Source of the DNA: Mucisphaera sp965279675
Lineage (GTDB): Bacteria; Planctomycetota; Phycisphaerae; Phycisphaerales; Phycisphaeraceae
Reading direction: 5' to 3'
NCBI RefSeq assembly: GCF_965279675.1
Contig: NZ_CBDIIJ010000002.1
Span: forward strand, 620,001-684,000
Length of the DNA stretch: 64,000 bases
Made by a program: the position numbers and the translations under genes. Shown here piece by piece: positions 54,463 through 61,994 of this stretch. Below the pieces are notes generated by a model. That model was not told the origin of the DNA. It did not search any database and was given only the letters and a program-made list of their open reading frames with translations. How positions within the stretch are numbered: the stretch's first letter is position 1; every line of letters starts with the position of its first letter.

Positions 54463-55713
54463 CTACGCCGCTCGACTCGCCTCCACCCCCGGATCCAACC
54501 CCTCACCCCACGCCAGACACGACCCATACAACGCCAGCGCCCGATCCGGGTCCACCCCCAGACGCTCCGCCAGCCCCGACGCCGCCACCCCATCCCCACG
54601 CTCACACGCCCGCGTCAGCGCCAGCACCTGACCCATGGGCTTCCGACTGCCCAGCAGCGCCAGCCGCACCGACCGCGACACCGGCAGCCCCATCATCAGC
54701 TCATCGATCGACTGATGCGTGATCACATCCAACAGCGACAACAAACCCACCAGATAGAAGTCCAGCTTCCGCTCACCCTCACCCAGCAACCCCGCCAGCC
54801 CCTCACAGAACCGACCCCGCACCAGCGACAACGTCGACAGATACTTCGGCCGCCCACTCGCCATCGTGTCCAGCACCAGCGACGACGCCCACTTCCGAAC
54901 CTCCTTCTCACCCAGCAGCACCAGCGCCTGATGCAGCGACGCCACATGCTCCCGCAAACCCACCGCCGGCGAGTTCAGATACTTCAGCAGCTGCGTTGAC
55001 AGACTCACATCACTCTTGATCACCGCCGCCAGCTCGTCGAAATCCAGCTCCTTCTCATTCAGCTTTGCAATCAGCTCCATGTAGCTGAACGTCACCGTCT
55101 CCACCTCGGCACGCGGCAGCAGCTTCGGCTTCAAAAAGAAATAGCCCTGGCAGAGCTCCACACCCGCACGCAGCGCCAGCGCCCGCTGCTTGTGATCCTC
55201 CACCCCGAGCGCAATCACCCGCACGCCCGACTTGCTCAAAGCACTCACGACCGAACTCAGCCGCTCCTCCTTCGTCGCCGTCCCCAGATCCAGACGCACA
55301 AAATCAGCCAGCTCCAACAGCTGCACCGTCTGTGCCGAAGCACTGTCGACAAACCCATCGAAACCCAGCCGATACCCCTTCGCCTTCAGCGTCTCACACG
55401 CCTCAAGCACCTCATCGCAGCCGCTGCCCGCACCCGGCAGACACACCGTCACACGATCCGCCGGCAGCTTCAGATGCATCCCCGCCAGCAGCTCGCGCCG
55501 ACTCATACGCACAAAAATCGGACGCGAACCCCCACGGCCCGCGCCCTCAAACCACTTGACCAACGCCAGCGCTCGCGCCTCAACCCCCGACCCCTCCACG
55601 CGCACATCAACCTCATAACCCACCAGCCGATCGTGACCGTCCAGCACCGCCGTCCGCCCCGCCAGACCATCCGCCGCCAACTTCCGACCCACACTGGTGC
55701 CCTGCTCGCTCAT
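54463..55713 (-). CDS. Degenerate EAL plus HDOD-domain protein
   Basis: This 416-residue protein is of the YuxH-like type: an N-terminal EAL-like barrel (residues 15-200) and a HDOD domain (residues 210-400, ELDFDELAAVIKSDVSLSTQ, HVASLHQALVLLGEKEVRKW). The EAL half lacks the metal-binding ExLxR signature (GYEVDVRVEG in that position) and the later catalytic acids, so c-di-GMP hydrolysis is unlikely; it may only bind or sense. Its ATG overlaps the stop of the PilZ-REC gene by 4 bases. Confidence 0.82.
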   Translation of the reverse strand: MSEQGTSVGRKLAADGLAGRTAVLDGHDRLVGYEVDVRVEGSGVEARALALVKWFEGAGRGGSRPIFVRMSRRELLAGMHLKLPADRVTVCLPGAGSGCDEVLEACETLKAKGYRLGFDGFVDSASAQTVQLLELADFVRLDLGTATKEERLSSVVSALSKSGVRVIALGVEDHKQRALALRAGVELCQGYFFLKPKLLPRAEVETVTFSYMELIAKLNEKELDFDELAAVIKSDVSLSTQLLKYLNSPAVGLREHVASLHQALVLLGEKEVRKWASSLVLDTMASGRPKYLSTLSLVRGRFCEGLAGLLGEGERKLDFYLVGLLSLLDVITHQSIDELMMGLPVSRSVRLALLGSRKPMGQVLALTRACERGDGVAASGLAERLGVDPDRALALYGSCLAWGEGLDPGVEASRAA

Positions 55714-56903
55714 GCCGCCACCGCCCCTTCGTCACCCGCCGCGCCCTCACCCCCGCCCTGAGCCTGCATAAACTGCTCCGCCAACCGAGCCAGCTGCTCT
55801 ACCTCCATCCACGCACTCCGAAGCGCCTGGTCACTCGGCTCCCCATCCACCTGCAACACCTTGATCAGCTTGCCCAACGCCTCGCCAAGCGACGGGAACC
55901 CATACCCACCCGCCGCGTTCTTCACCCGCAAAGCCTCGGCCAGAAGCTCCTCCGGGTCCGGGTCCGACAACCCATCACGAATCAGATCCAGACTCTCAGG
56001 CAGCCGCTCCACAAACGCGGAGATGACCGGACGAAGCTGCGTGTCCGACCAGTACGTCGAACACAACGGCGCCCCCGAGTTGATGCTGTCCGCCGTCGGC
56101 AGAAACGTCGCCATCAACTGATACAGATCACCCTCCTGAACCGGCTTCTGGATCATCGCCTCACACCCAGGCGGCAACGCACTCCCAATCCCATCATCGT
56201 CATCCATCGTCATCGCCACGATCGTCGGCTTCGGCCTGATCTGCGACAGCCTCTCGATCACCGCCTCGCCCGGCAGGTCCGGCAGCTTCATCTCGACGAG
56301 CACCGCATCAAAATCGATCTGATCCACCATCTCCACGGCCTCTTCCCCCGACTCCGTGGTCGTGATGTTCACCCCCATCCTGGCACACTGAAAACGAAGC
56401 AGCTCCCGGAAATCCACCGACGGCTCCACGTACAGAACCTTCCCCACCAGTTCCCGACGAACCGAACCGCCATCGGCATCCGCCCGCAAAAAATCGTGGA
56501 TCGGCACCGACATGTCGAACTTGATACCCAGCTCGTGCACCCGCGACTCGAAGTAGCTGCACCGGACCGCCACCCCCGAAAACCACTGCCGGTCTCCTTG
56601 GACGTTCAACAGCCCCACGTGAACCCTCGTTCCCGTGTGCAGAAAGCTCCCGTGCAGCACGCTCATCCCGCCCACACTCACGTCCCTCGGCAGCACCGTG
56701 CACTGCGCCGTCGATCCCCCGGGATGCACAATCCGCATCAGCACCGACCCGCAGTCGCGAAGCGGCTGACGCGAGTGACGCCGCTGCTCGTTCCCGGCGT
56801 GCATCTTCTCGCGCTCCTTGAGCTTCGCGAGAATCTTGTCCACCGTCACCGGCGGCAAGCGCAACGTATCCAGAAACTGTTCTTCTTCGGACGGACGCGT
56901 CAC
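55710..56903 (-). CDS. PilZ - receiver - HPt-like protein lacking phospho-acceptors
   Basis: This 397-residue protein starts at GTG 56903, with AAGGG about 8 bases upstream. PilZ (residues 40-135: RRHSRQPLRDCGSVLMR, LPRDVSVGGMSVL) is followed by a receiver domain (154-270) and an HPt-like helical bundle (285-385). The receiver has Glu204 (VLVEMKLPD) where the phosphorylated Asp should be, with Thr232 and Lys253 kept. The HPt core EALRVKNAAGGYGF has Leu325 where the phosphorylated His should be. It may be a constitutively active or purely structural c-di-GMP adaptor. Translationally coupled to the EAL-HDOD gene. Confidence 0.78.
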   Translation of the reverse strand: MTRPSEEEQFLDTLRLPPVTVDKILAKLKEREKMHAGNEQRRHSRQPLRDCGSVLMRIVHPGGSTAQCTVLPRDVSVGGMSVLHGSFLHTGTRVHVGLLNVQGDRQWFSGVAVRCSYFESRVHELGIKFDMSVPIHDFLRADADGGSVRRELVGKVLYVEPSVDFRELLRFQCARMGVNITTTESGEEAVEMVDQIDFDAVLVEMKLPDLPGEAVIERLSQIRPKPTIVAMTMDDDDGIGSALPPGCEAMIQKPVQEGDLYQLMATFLPTADSINSGAPLCSTYWSDTQLRPVISAFVERLPESLDLIRDGLSDPDPEELLAEALRVKNAAGGYGFPSLGEALGKLIKVLQVDGEPSDQALRSAWMEVEQLARLAEQFMQAQGGGEGAAGDEGAVAA

Positions 56904-57056
56904 ACGAAAAACCCTTCTTACCCACCACCAGACACTGCATCGACCAGATCCACCCCCACCTTCGCCACGACGCGATACCGGCCCGCAAAATCGGCACAAA
57001 CCCTACAGACAAATCCGAAGCCCCCGGGACCCCTGCCAAACCGATCCTTCAGGAAC

Positions 57057-57563
57057 CTAAGGATGAACCTCGACGATCTCCGCTTCGAGCTTCTCCGTGT
57101 CCAGCAGCGCGACCGTGCACCGATCGTTCACCCAGCCACAGCACTCGCCCGGATTCAGCATCAGACGCGGCCTGCCGTCCGCCGTCACCGTCTCGTTCAC
57201 CACCTCGTGCGTATGCCCGGTGATCACGATATCGGCCCCCCGCACATCGGCCGGCTTGAGCCAGTCGACGAAGTGATGCATCACAATCACCCGCCCGCCG
57301 ATCTCCACGCGCAGCGGCCCCTCCACCAGCTGCGGCAGCATCGCCTTGAGCCCCGCCACCTCGCCGTCATTGTTCCCCAGCACGCAATGAACCGGCACCC
57401 CGCCCAGCTGACTGTGCTCGGGCAACAGCAGCTTCGCCGCAAAAGGGGCCACAAAGTCCCCGGCGTGGAACACCGCATCGACCCGCAGCTGGCGAAACAG
57501 CGCCATCGCCCGCCGAAAGGTCGGCAGCCGGTCATGGGTATCGCTGATCACGCCAACACGCAT
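57057..57563 (-). CDS. YfcE/MJ0936-type metallophosphoesterase
   Basis: This 168-residue calcineurin-like phosphoesterase has DTHD in VGVISDTHDRLP, GDFV, GNND in CVLGNNDGEVAG, HH near VIVMHHFVDW and GHTH. These are the five metal-binding motifs of the family. Members cleave phosphodiesters; the natural substrate is often unknown. ATG 57563 was chosen; the open frame upstream has no homology. It lies at the edge of the strand-composition switch. Confidence 0.9.
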   Translation of the reverse strand: MRVGVISDTHDRLPTFRRAMALFRQLRVDAVFHAGDFVAPFAAKLLLPEHSQLGGVPVHCVLGNNDGEVAGLKAMLPQLVEGPLRVEIGGRVIVMHHFVDWLKPADVRGADIVITGHTHEVVNETVTADGRPRLMLNPGECCGWVNDRCTVALLDTEKLEAEIVEVHP

Positions 57564-57768
57564 GCTGCGGTTATCGGACCGCCCCGCCAGCGAGCATAAA
57601 TCACGTTCACCGCACCAGGTAAAACCCACGTCCCTCAAACGACGTCGCCAACCCAACGCCTCCAAACCCGGGCTACGAGCGCAAAAGCTGCGCTTTCTCG
57701 CAAAAAACCTTCGCCAGAACCCCCGATCGCCGGTACAGTCAGACATGGTCTGCGACGAAGGAAGGACG
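57564..57768. other. Divergent intergenic region at a strand-composition switch
   Basis: About 205 bases lie between the phosphodiesterase (minus) and an 84-residue membrane protein (plus). To the left the plus strand is C-rich for tens of kilobases; to the right it is G/T-rich at once. A short hairpin (AGCGCA/TGCGCT) lies near 57680. I see no DnaA-box cluster. Confidence 0.45.
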
Positions 57769-58023
57769 ATGAAGCGAAGTCTGCTGCCCGTTCCGAGCTA
57801 TGTGGCGTTGCTGGCGCCGGGGCTGTTTCTGTTGTCGCTGGCGATTCTCTGGCGGGCGGAGGGGTTTGGATCGGCGGTGGATGTGTCGCTGAGCCTGGTT
57901 TCGGCGGGTCTGGGGGCGCTGTTGATCTGGGCGATCGCCGAGCCGCACCTGTCGTTCGTGACGGCGAAGCCGGCGGCAAACCCAACAAAATCAGGGACTT
58001 GTGGGATGTCGGCGGGTCGTTAA
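57769..58023 (+). CDS. Small two-helix membrane protein, 84 residues
   Basis: The start is ATG 57769, with AAGGAAGGA upstream. The protein has two hydrophobic helices (VALLAPGLFLLSLAILW, LSLVSAGLGALLIWAIA) and a polar tail. No family is recognised. It is followed 9 bases later by the TPR-like gene, so they are probably one transcript. Confidence 0.65.
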   Translation: MKRSLLPVPSYVALLAPGLFLLSLAILWRAEGFGSAVDVSLSLVSAGLGALLIWAIAEPHLSFVTAKPAANPTKSGTCGMSAGR

Positions 58024-58032
58024 GCTGCGGGC

Positions 58033-58353
58033 ATGAGCGACCGGATGGCCCAACTGCAGAAGCTCCACGAGTTGGACCCGTTTGACGCGTTTCTGACGTA
58101 TGGGATCGCGTTGGAGCACGCGAAGGCGGACGAGCCGGCGGACGCGGTGATCTGGCTGGACAAGACGCTAGGTCTTGACCAGAACTACTTTTACGCCTAC
58201 TTCCAGAAGGCCAAGGCGCTGAGTGAGCTGGGGGAGGAAGAGGAAGCCAAGGCGGCGGCGCGGGAGGGTTTCGAGCGGGCCCGGGCGGCGGGGGACGAGA
58301 AGGCGGCGGGCGAGCTGGGTGAGCTTCTGTCTAATCTTGAGGTGCTTGATTAG
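58033..58353 (+). CDS. Small TPR-like protein, 106 residues
   Basis: The helical protein has a tetratricopeptide-like pattern: AFLTYGIALEHAKADEPADA, then NYFYAYFQKAKALSELGEEE, with aromatic and Ala positions typical of TPR helices A and B. It probably binds a partner protein in the cytoplasm. It lies 9 bases after the small membrane protein gene. Confidence 0.75.
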   Translation: MSDRMAQLQKLHELDPFDAFLTYGIALEHAKADEPADAVIWLDKTLGLDQNYFYAYFQKAKALSELGEEEEAKAAAREGFERARAAGDEKAAGELGELLSNLEVLD

Positions 58354-58372
58354 AGTCATTCGGGGGTAGTTG

Positions 58373-58390
58373 CGAGCCGTTATCGGCTCG
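58373..58390 (+). terminator. Short hairpin after the TPR-like gene
   Basis: CGAGCCG and CGGCTCG enclose a TTAT loop 20 bases past the stop. No clean U-tract follows, so this is a weak terminator candidate at the left edge of the restriction island. Confidence 0.35.
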
Positions 58391-58525
58391 AAACGCGCTG
58401 TTTTCGTGCGGTTTTGATCGGTTTCGGGGCGTTTTCGGCAGTTCTGGCGCGCGCACGAAGGTGACCAAGGTCGGTGTAGGGGCTTGTAATTTCGTTTAGC
58501 GGGAGATCACTGACCAGACGCGACA

Positions 58526-58936
58526 TCAGGCTCGAAGAAAGCCTCGAAGTGTGTTCCTGAGCTGGTCCAGATTCTTTGTCTGACATTCCCATATCACGGC
58601 GACGTCCCACCCCAACTGGTGGAGTTCGCGGAGCACCTTTTGGTCACGCTCACGATTGCCGTCAAGCTTGGTGGCCCAGAACTCTGGCCGTGTGGCAGGT
58701 CGGGTGGCATAGCGGCAGCCGGGGTGTTGATGCCAGAAGCATCCGTGCACGAAGATCACCTTGCGCCGGCTTGGAAAAACAAGGTCAGGACGGCCTGGCA
58801 GATCACGGTGGTGGAGTCGGAACCGGTAGCCCATGCGGTGGACCAAAGAGCGGACCAACATCTCGGGCTTGGTATCTGCACTACGGATCGCCTGCATGTT
58901 TCGGCGACGCTGATTAGGGGTCAGTACGTCTGTCAC
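58526..58936 (-). CDS. vsr: Very short patch repair endonuclease
   Basis: This 136-residue Vsr nicks DNA 5' of the mismatched T in T:G pairs left when 5-methylcytosine in CCWGG deaminates. Core motifs: QRRRNMQAIRSADTKPE, LPGRPDLVFPSRRKV (catalytic Asp), FVHGCFWHQHPGC (zinc and mismatch contact) and RERDQKVLRELHQLGWDVAV. Its ATG overlaps the stop of the endonuclease gene by 4 bases, completing an M-R-V operon. Pairing with a Dcm-type methylase is the classical arrangement. Confidence 0.93.
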   Translation of the reverse strand: MTDVLTPNQRRRNMQAIRSADTKPEMLVRSLVHRMGYRFRLHHRDLPGRPDLVFPSRRKVIFVHGCFWHQHPGCRYATRPATRPEFWATKLDGNRERDQKVLRELHQLGWDVAVIWECQTKNLDQLRNTLRGFLRA

Positions 58937-60138
58937 GGCTGTTGCAGATCGCGTATGTGTGCGATGAATCCCTTTACCGTCCAGAGCCAGGACTGCTGAT
59001 TTTTTGAATAAGAGCTGTGGATCCCGGCTGGCAATACCAACTGCACATTGCGGCTCTTCATCTCTTCGGTCTGCGTGACGGAGATGCTCGGCTCTAAGGT
59101 CACCAAGTGTTTGACATGAATGCGATCAGCTTCGCCAAGGACCTGACGCCAACGATCCTTACAGGAGGCCTTGGCTCCAAGAATCGCAAGCCGATTGGCC
59201 GCGAAGCTTGCGTCTAGGTATGCAGCCCTGCTGGGAAACAAAAAATCTGGTTTGGCCTTCCCTTCGGTCGTGGCACCACGGTCGAAACGAAGCTGCCAAG
59301 CCTCGAATACATGTTCGAGATGATTCTCCAAGGCGTAGCCAGCCCTAGATTTACGCCTGTTCTGTACGCTGAGAGAGAACGCGATAAACCCGTCTACATC
59401 AACCTGATCCTCGTCGGTAATAAAACCGTTACGCAGGCGCTCTTCCAATAGCAGCCGTTCGAAGGCGCGAAAGTACCGCTCCTCGCTCTCCAGCCATGTG
59501 ATCAGAGCGTGGTCAGGATCATCGAGCGGGTTACAGGCAACGGCTTGCTCTCTAGCGAAATCCGAGAACACGCGTGTGTTGGGCATCGAACGGCCGAACT
59601 GTTCGAGAAGCAAATTCGTATCTGTCTCGGGCGTGGGTGGCTCTATGCCGATGGATTCGAGCACCCACCGGACAACGTAATCAACCTCGCGATCGATTTC
59701 AGCTGCATGACGGACTTCAGACGAACCGTTGGGGGACTCGAGACCAAAAAGCCAAAGAAGCTGGTCTCCAACGCTGGAACCCGCCGGGGCAGCAATGATC
59801 AGCAGTGTGTCATCGGGACGTTGCGCGACGATGAGCAAATCGCCTGGCGTGTAGAGCGAGGAGACCTCTGTCGAAGGGAAGTAAAGCCGATACTCCGCCG
59901 AGCGGCGGGGCTGGTTTCGGCGGGAGTCGTACCAAGTCGTGTGACCGTGGGACGACAGGGGCTCGCCCTCGTCGTCTAGATAAAGAAACACTGTCTCAAA
60001 AGAGCGGTCCCGGTCACCGAGAATCTGGCGGAACAGGTTGATGCCGTTGAATTCGTGCTGGTTGGAGGTATTGGTATCTGCCTCGACCGCGCGCAGTTGT
60101 TTGGCGGCTACACCCGTGAAGAACTGAGTCAGGCGCAT
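58933..60138 (-). CDS. EcoRII-type type II restriction endonuclease
   Basis: This 401-residue protein has an N-terminal effector-type domain (residues 1-170) and an EcoRII-C-like catalytic domain. The catalytic part has NRRKSRAGYALENHLEHVF, KPDFLFPSRAAYLD, AKASCKDRWRQVLGEADRI and VTLEPSISVTQTEEM, matching the EcoRII pattern of Tyr, Lys and Arg catalytic residues. EcoRII cuts before CCWGG and needs a second site for activation through its N-terminal domain. The gene lies 18 bases after the methylase stop and overlaps vsr by 4 bases. GC is lower than the host genes, pointing to transfer. Confidence 0.9.
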   Translation of the reverse strand: MRLTQFFTGVAAKQLRAVEADTNTSNQHEFNGINLFRQILGDRDRSFETVFLYLDDEGEPLSSHGHTTWYDSRRNQPRRSAEYRLYFPSTEVSSLYTPGDLLIVAQRPDDTLLIIAAPAGSSVGDQLLWLFGLESPNGSSEVRHAAEIDREVDYVVRWVLESIGIEPPTPETDTNLLLEQFGRSMPNTRVFSDFAREQAVACNPLDDPDHALITWLESEERYFRAFERLLLEERLRNGFITDEDQVDVDGFIAFSLSVQNRRKSRAGYALENHLEHVFEAWQLRFDRGATTEGKAKPDFLFPSRAAYLDASFAANRLAILGAKASCKDRWRQVLGEADRIHVKHLVTLEPSISVTQTEEMKSRNVQLVLPAGIHSSYSKNQQSWLWTVKGFIAHIRDLQQP

Positions 60139-60156
60139 CGGGGCTTCTCCGGCAGA

Positions 60157-61365
60157 TCAGGCCGACCTGCGGCCGCGTGAGGTAGTCTTGATCAGGCAGC
60201 CATTGGGGCGGCGGGTCAGATGCTCGCCGATGACCTTGATGATCTGTCGGCCGATGGCTTCGACTACCAGCGGCACGACGGCGTTGCCGAACTGCTTGTA
60301 GGCCTGGGTGTCGGAGACCACGATCGGCAGATCGTCTGGGAATCCCATCAGCCTGGCAGCCTCGCGCGGGGAAAGCCGTCTTGGGTTCTGGCCTTTCTTC
60401 TGCGGAATCAGTACTTCCGAGCCATCTTTATAATAACGTGCGCTTAATGTGCGACTGACCCCGTCCAGATCGGTCATGCCGAAGCCAAACCCGTTACCCG
60501 CAGCTTTATGCTTGGCGGCATAGGCTTGAAGGTAGGACCAGAGATGGTCAGTCAGTGTGTATTTCGCAGGGGTGTCGGGATCGAGAATATCTCGGAATCG
60601 TGGGGACTTGTTGGCGGGTGGCTCGGGGAACTTAAAGCCCGGCGAGGAGCCGAAAACTGTGGTGTCGAAGCAGACGATAAAGATCCGCTCGCGATGCTGG
60701 GGTACCCAAGGAGCCGCGTCGATAATCCGGTCGTGGACCACGTAGCCCAGGTTTTCGAGGGTCTGGCGTATCACGCCCCAAGTCTTGCCTTTGTCGTGAG
60801 AGCGCAGGTTCTTGACGTTCTCCAGCAGCACCACTGGGGGGCGCTTAGCCTCGATGATCTCAGCCACGTGAAAGAATAGCGTTCCCTGGGTCACATCCTT
60901 GAAGCCGTGCTCGCGGCCAAGGCTATTCTTCTTCGATACCCCAGCGATCGAAAACGGCTGGCACGGGAAGCCAGCAGCCAGCACATCGTGATCGGGGATA
61001 GCTTCAGGATCAATCGTCCGGATATCGCCTTCGGGCATGTCCCCGTGCCATGCATGGTAGGTTTTCTGGGCATACTTGTCCCATTCACTCGTAAAGAGAC
61101 AGCGGCCGCCGTTTCGTTCCAAGCCGATGCGCATGCCGCCAACACCTGCGAATAAATCAATGAACGTGAAGGGGATCGAAGGCGGATCAATTACGCGCTT
61201 ATCCACAACACCGTCAAAGAGCGGAAGTTTTGTGTTTCCAGACTTCCATGCATCCAGAAGGACCGACAGGACAAACTCCTTCTGAGAAGTTCGCAGCCCG
61301 TGGCTGCGATTATCGATCCAATCTTTGAGATCTTCGGGGATGTCGCGGAGCAACAGTTGTGGCAT
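60157..61365 (-). CDS. Dcm/M.EcoRII-type cytosine-5 methyltransferase with N-terminal RHH-like domain
   Basis: This 402-residue enzyme has the C5 methylase motifs: FTFIDLFAGVGGMRIGLE (I), GFPCQPFSIAG (IV, catalytic Cys), LLENVKNL (VI), PQHRERIF (VIII) and QFGNAVVPLVVEAIG (X). The blocks GFKDVTQGTLFFHV and RTLSARYYKDGSEVLI are typical of the CCWGG group. The start is ATG 61365, preceded by an AGAGGT site; an in-frame opening to 61791 runs into an unrelated AraC fragment. Residues 1-45 (MPQLLLRDIPEDLKDWIDN, then a second helix) look like a ribbon-helix-helix DNA-binding unit. Tandem palindromes lie directly upstream, suggesting autorepression. First gene of the operon. Confidence 0.93.
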   Translation of the reverse strand: MPQLLLRDIPEDLKDWIDNRSHGLRTSQKEFVLSVLLDAWKSGNTKLPLFDGVVDKRVIDPPSIPFTFIDLFAGVGGMRIGLERNGGRCLFTSEWDKYAQKTYHAWHGDMPEGDIRTIDPEAIPDHDVLAAGFPCQPFSIAGVSKKNSLGREHGFKDVTQGTLFFHVAEIIEAKRPPVVLLENVKNLRSHDKGKTWGVIRQTLENLGYVVHDRIIDAAPWVPQHRERIFIVCFDTTVFGSSPGFKFPEPPANKSPRFRDILDPDTPAKYTLTDHLWSYLQAYAAKHKAAGNGFGFGMTDLDGVSRTLSARYYKDGSEVLIPQKKGQNPRRLSPREAARLMGFPDDLPIVVSDTQAYKQFGNAVVPLVVEAIGRQIIKVIGEHLTRRPNGCLIKTTSRGRRSA

Positions 61366-61385
61366 TGATGACCTCTGGGAATTAT

Positions 61386-61402
61386 TGATATCACTGATAT
61401 CA
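61386..61402 (-). promoter_or_regulatory. Tandem palindromic operator candidate upstream of the methylase
   Basis: Two perfect 8-bp palindromes TGATATCA (61386-61393 and 61395-61402) repeat at 9-bp spacing, 10 bases upstream of the ribosome-binding site and 21 before the ATG. Tandem 8-bp palindromes are how MetJ-type ribbon-helix-helix repressors read DNA, and the methylase has such a domain. A further palindrome TTGACGTCAA (61431-61440) lies upstream and may include a -35 element. Confidence 0.6.
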
Positions 61403-61498
61403 GATTGTCCCATATTGACATGCAGTAACTTTGACGTCAAGGCTTGATTCGCGAGGGTCTGCTTTGGGTGACCAAGGCACTCGGTCGTGAGCTTAGTC

Positions 61499-61791
61499 TC
61501 AGGGAGTTTGGGTTTGCTTGGCTTTGCGCCATTGGCCGGGGGTGGTTTTAAGACGCGTTTGAAGGCTCGGTTGAAGGCGTCTTCAGAGGTGTAGCCGAGT
61601 TGGTGGGCGCATTGGAAGACGGTGATATCGGTGTCGTGGAGCCAGCCGGAGGCGAGGTGCATGCGCCAGCGGGTGAGGTGGTGCATGGGGGTTTCGCCGA
61701 CGATCTGGTTGAAGCGGGCGGCGAAGGCTGAGCGGGATTTTTCAGCGGAGAAGTGAAGGCCGAGATGCCGTTGTTTTCTCGAAAGGTTGTT
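61499..61791 (-). pseudogene. C-terminal remnant of an AraC-family regulator
   Basis: This stretch encodes the last two helix-turn-helices of an AraC/XylS regulator: SRSAFAARFNQIVGETPMHH (from 61737), LTRWRMHLASGWL, then LGYTSEDAFNRAFKRVLK. One base is missing near 61546: shifting frame there restores the usual ending TTPGQWRKAKQTQTP and a TGA at 61499-61501. The N-terminal sensor domain and first helix are absent, with a stop at 61792-61794. It is therefore a truncated and frameshifted remnant, probably cut when the restriction operon arrived. Confidence 0.75.
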
Positions 61792-61994
61792 TTAGGGCGT
61801 TGGGGCATGAACTTGTTTGGGTCAGGTCCCTTGAGGAGCGATCCAGTCGCGTCGTATTGGGTTCGCCTGGCGGGATCGATGGGCGTTTGTGTGAGATTTT
61901 GCTTGCAGGCCGCGGCTCCTTGGCTTTAAAGTGTTTATCGAATCGATAACGCAGATGCGAGTTGGTCGGACGCTATTGGAGAAGGAGAGGACTG
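61792..61994. other. Non-coding stretch between the AraC remnant and the repeat protein
   Basis: About 200 bases contain no supported gene. The right end holds an AT-rich segment (CTTTAAAGTGTTTATCGAATC near 61922-61942), which may contain the promoter of the downstream secreted protein, and an AAGGAGAG ribosome-binding site at 61982-61989. Confidence 0.45.

Noticed and set aside
58380..58610. 76-codon minus-strand frame at the end of vsr
   Set aside because: It overlaps vsr heavily, has no ribosome-binding site and no recognisable family.
60157..61686. AraC-methylase fusion protein of 509 residues
   Set aside because: The N-terminal part is a frameshifted AraC remnant; the ribosome-binding site and the methylase-family start place the gene start at 61365.
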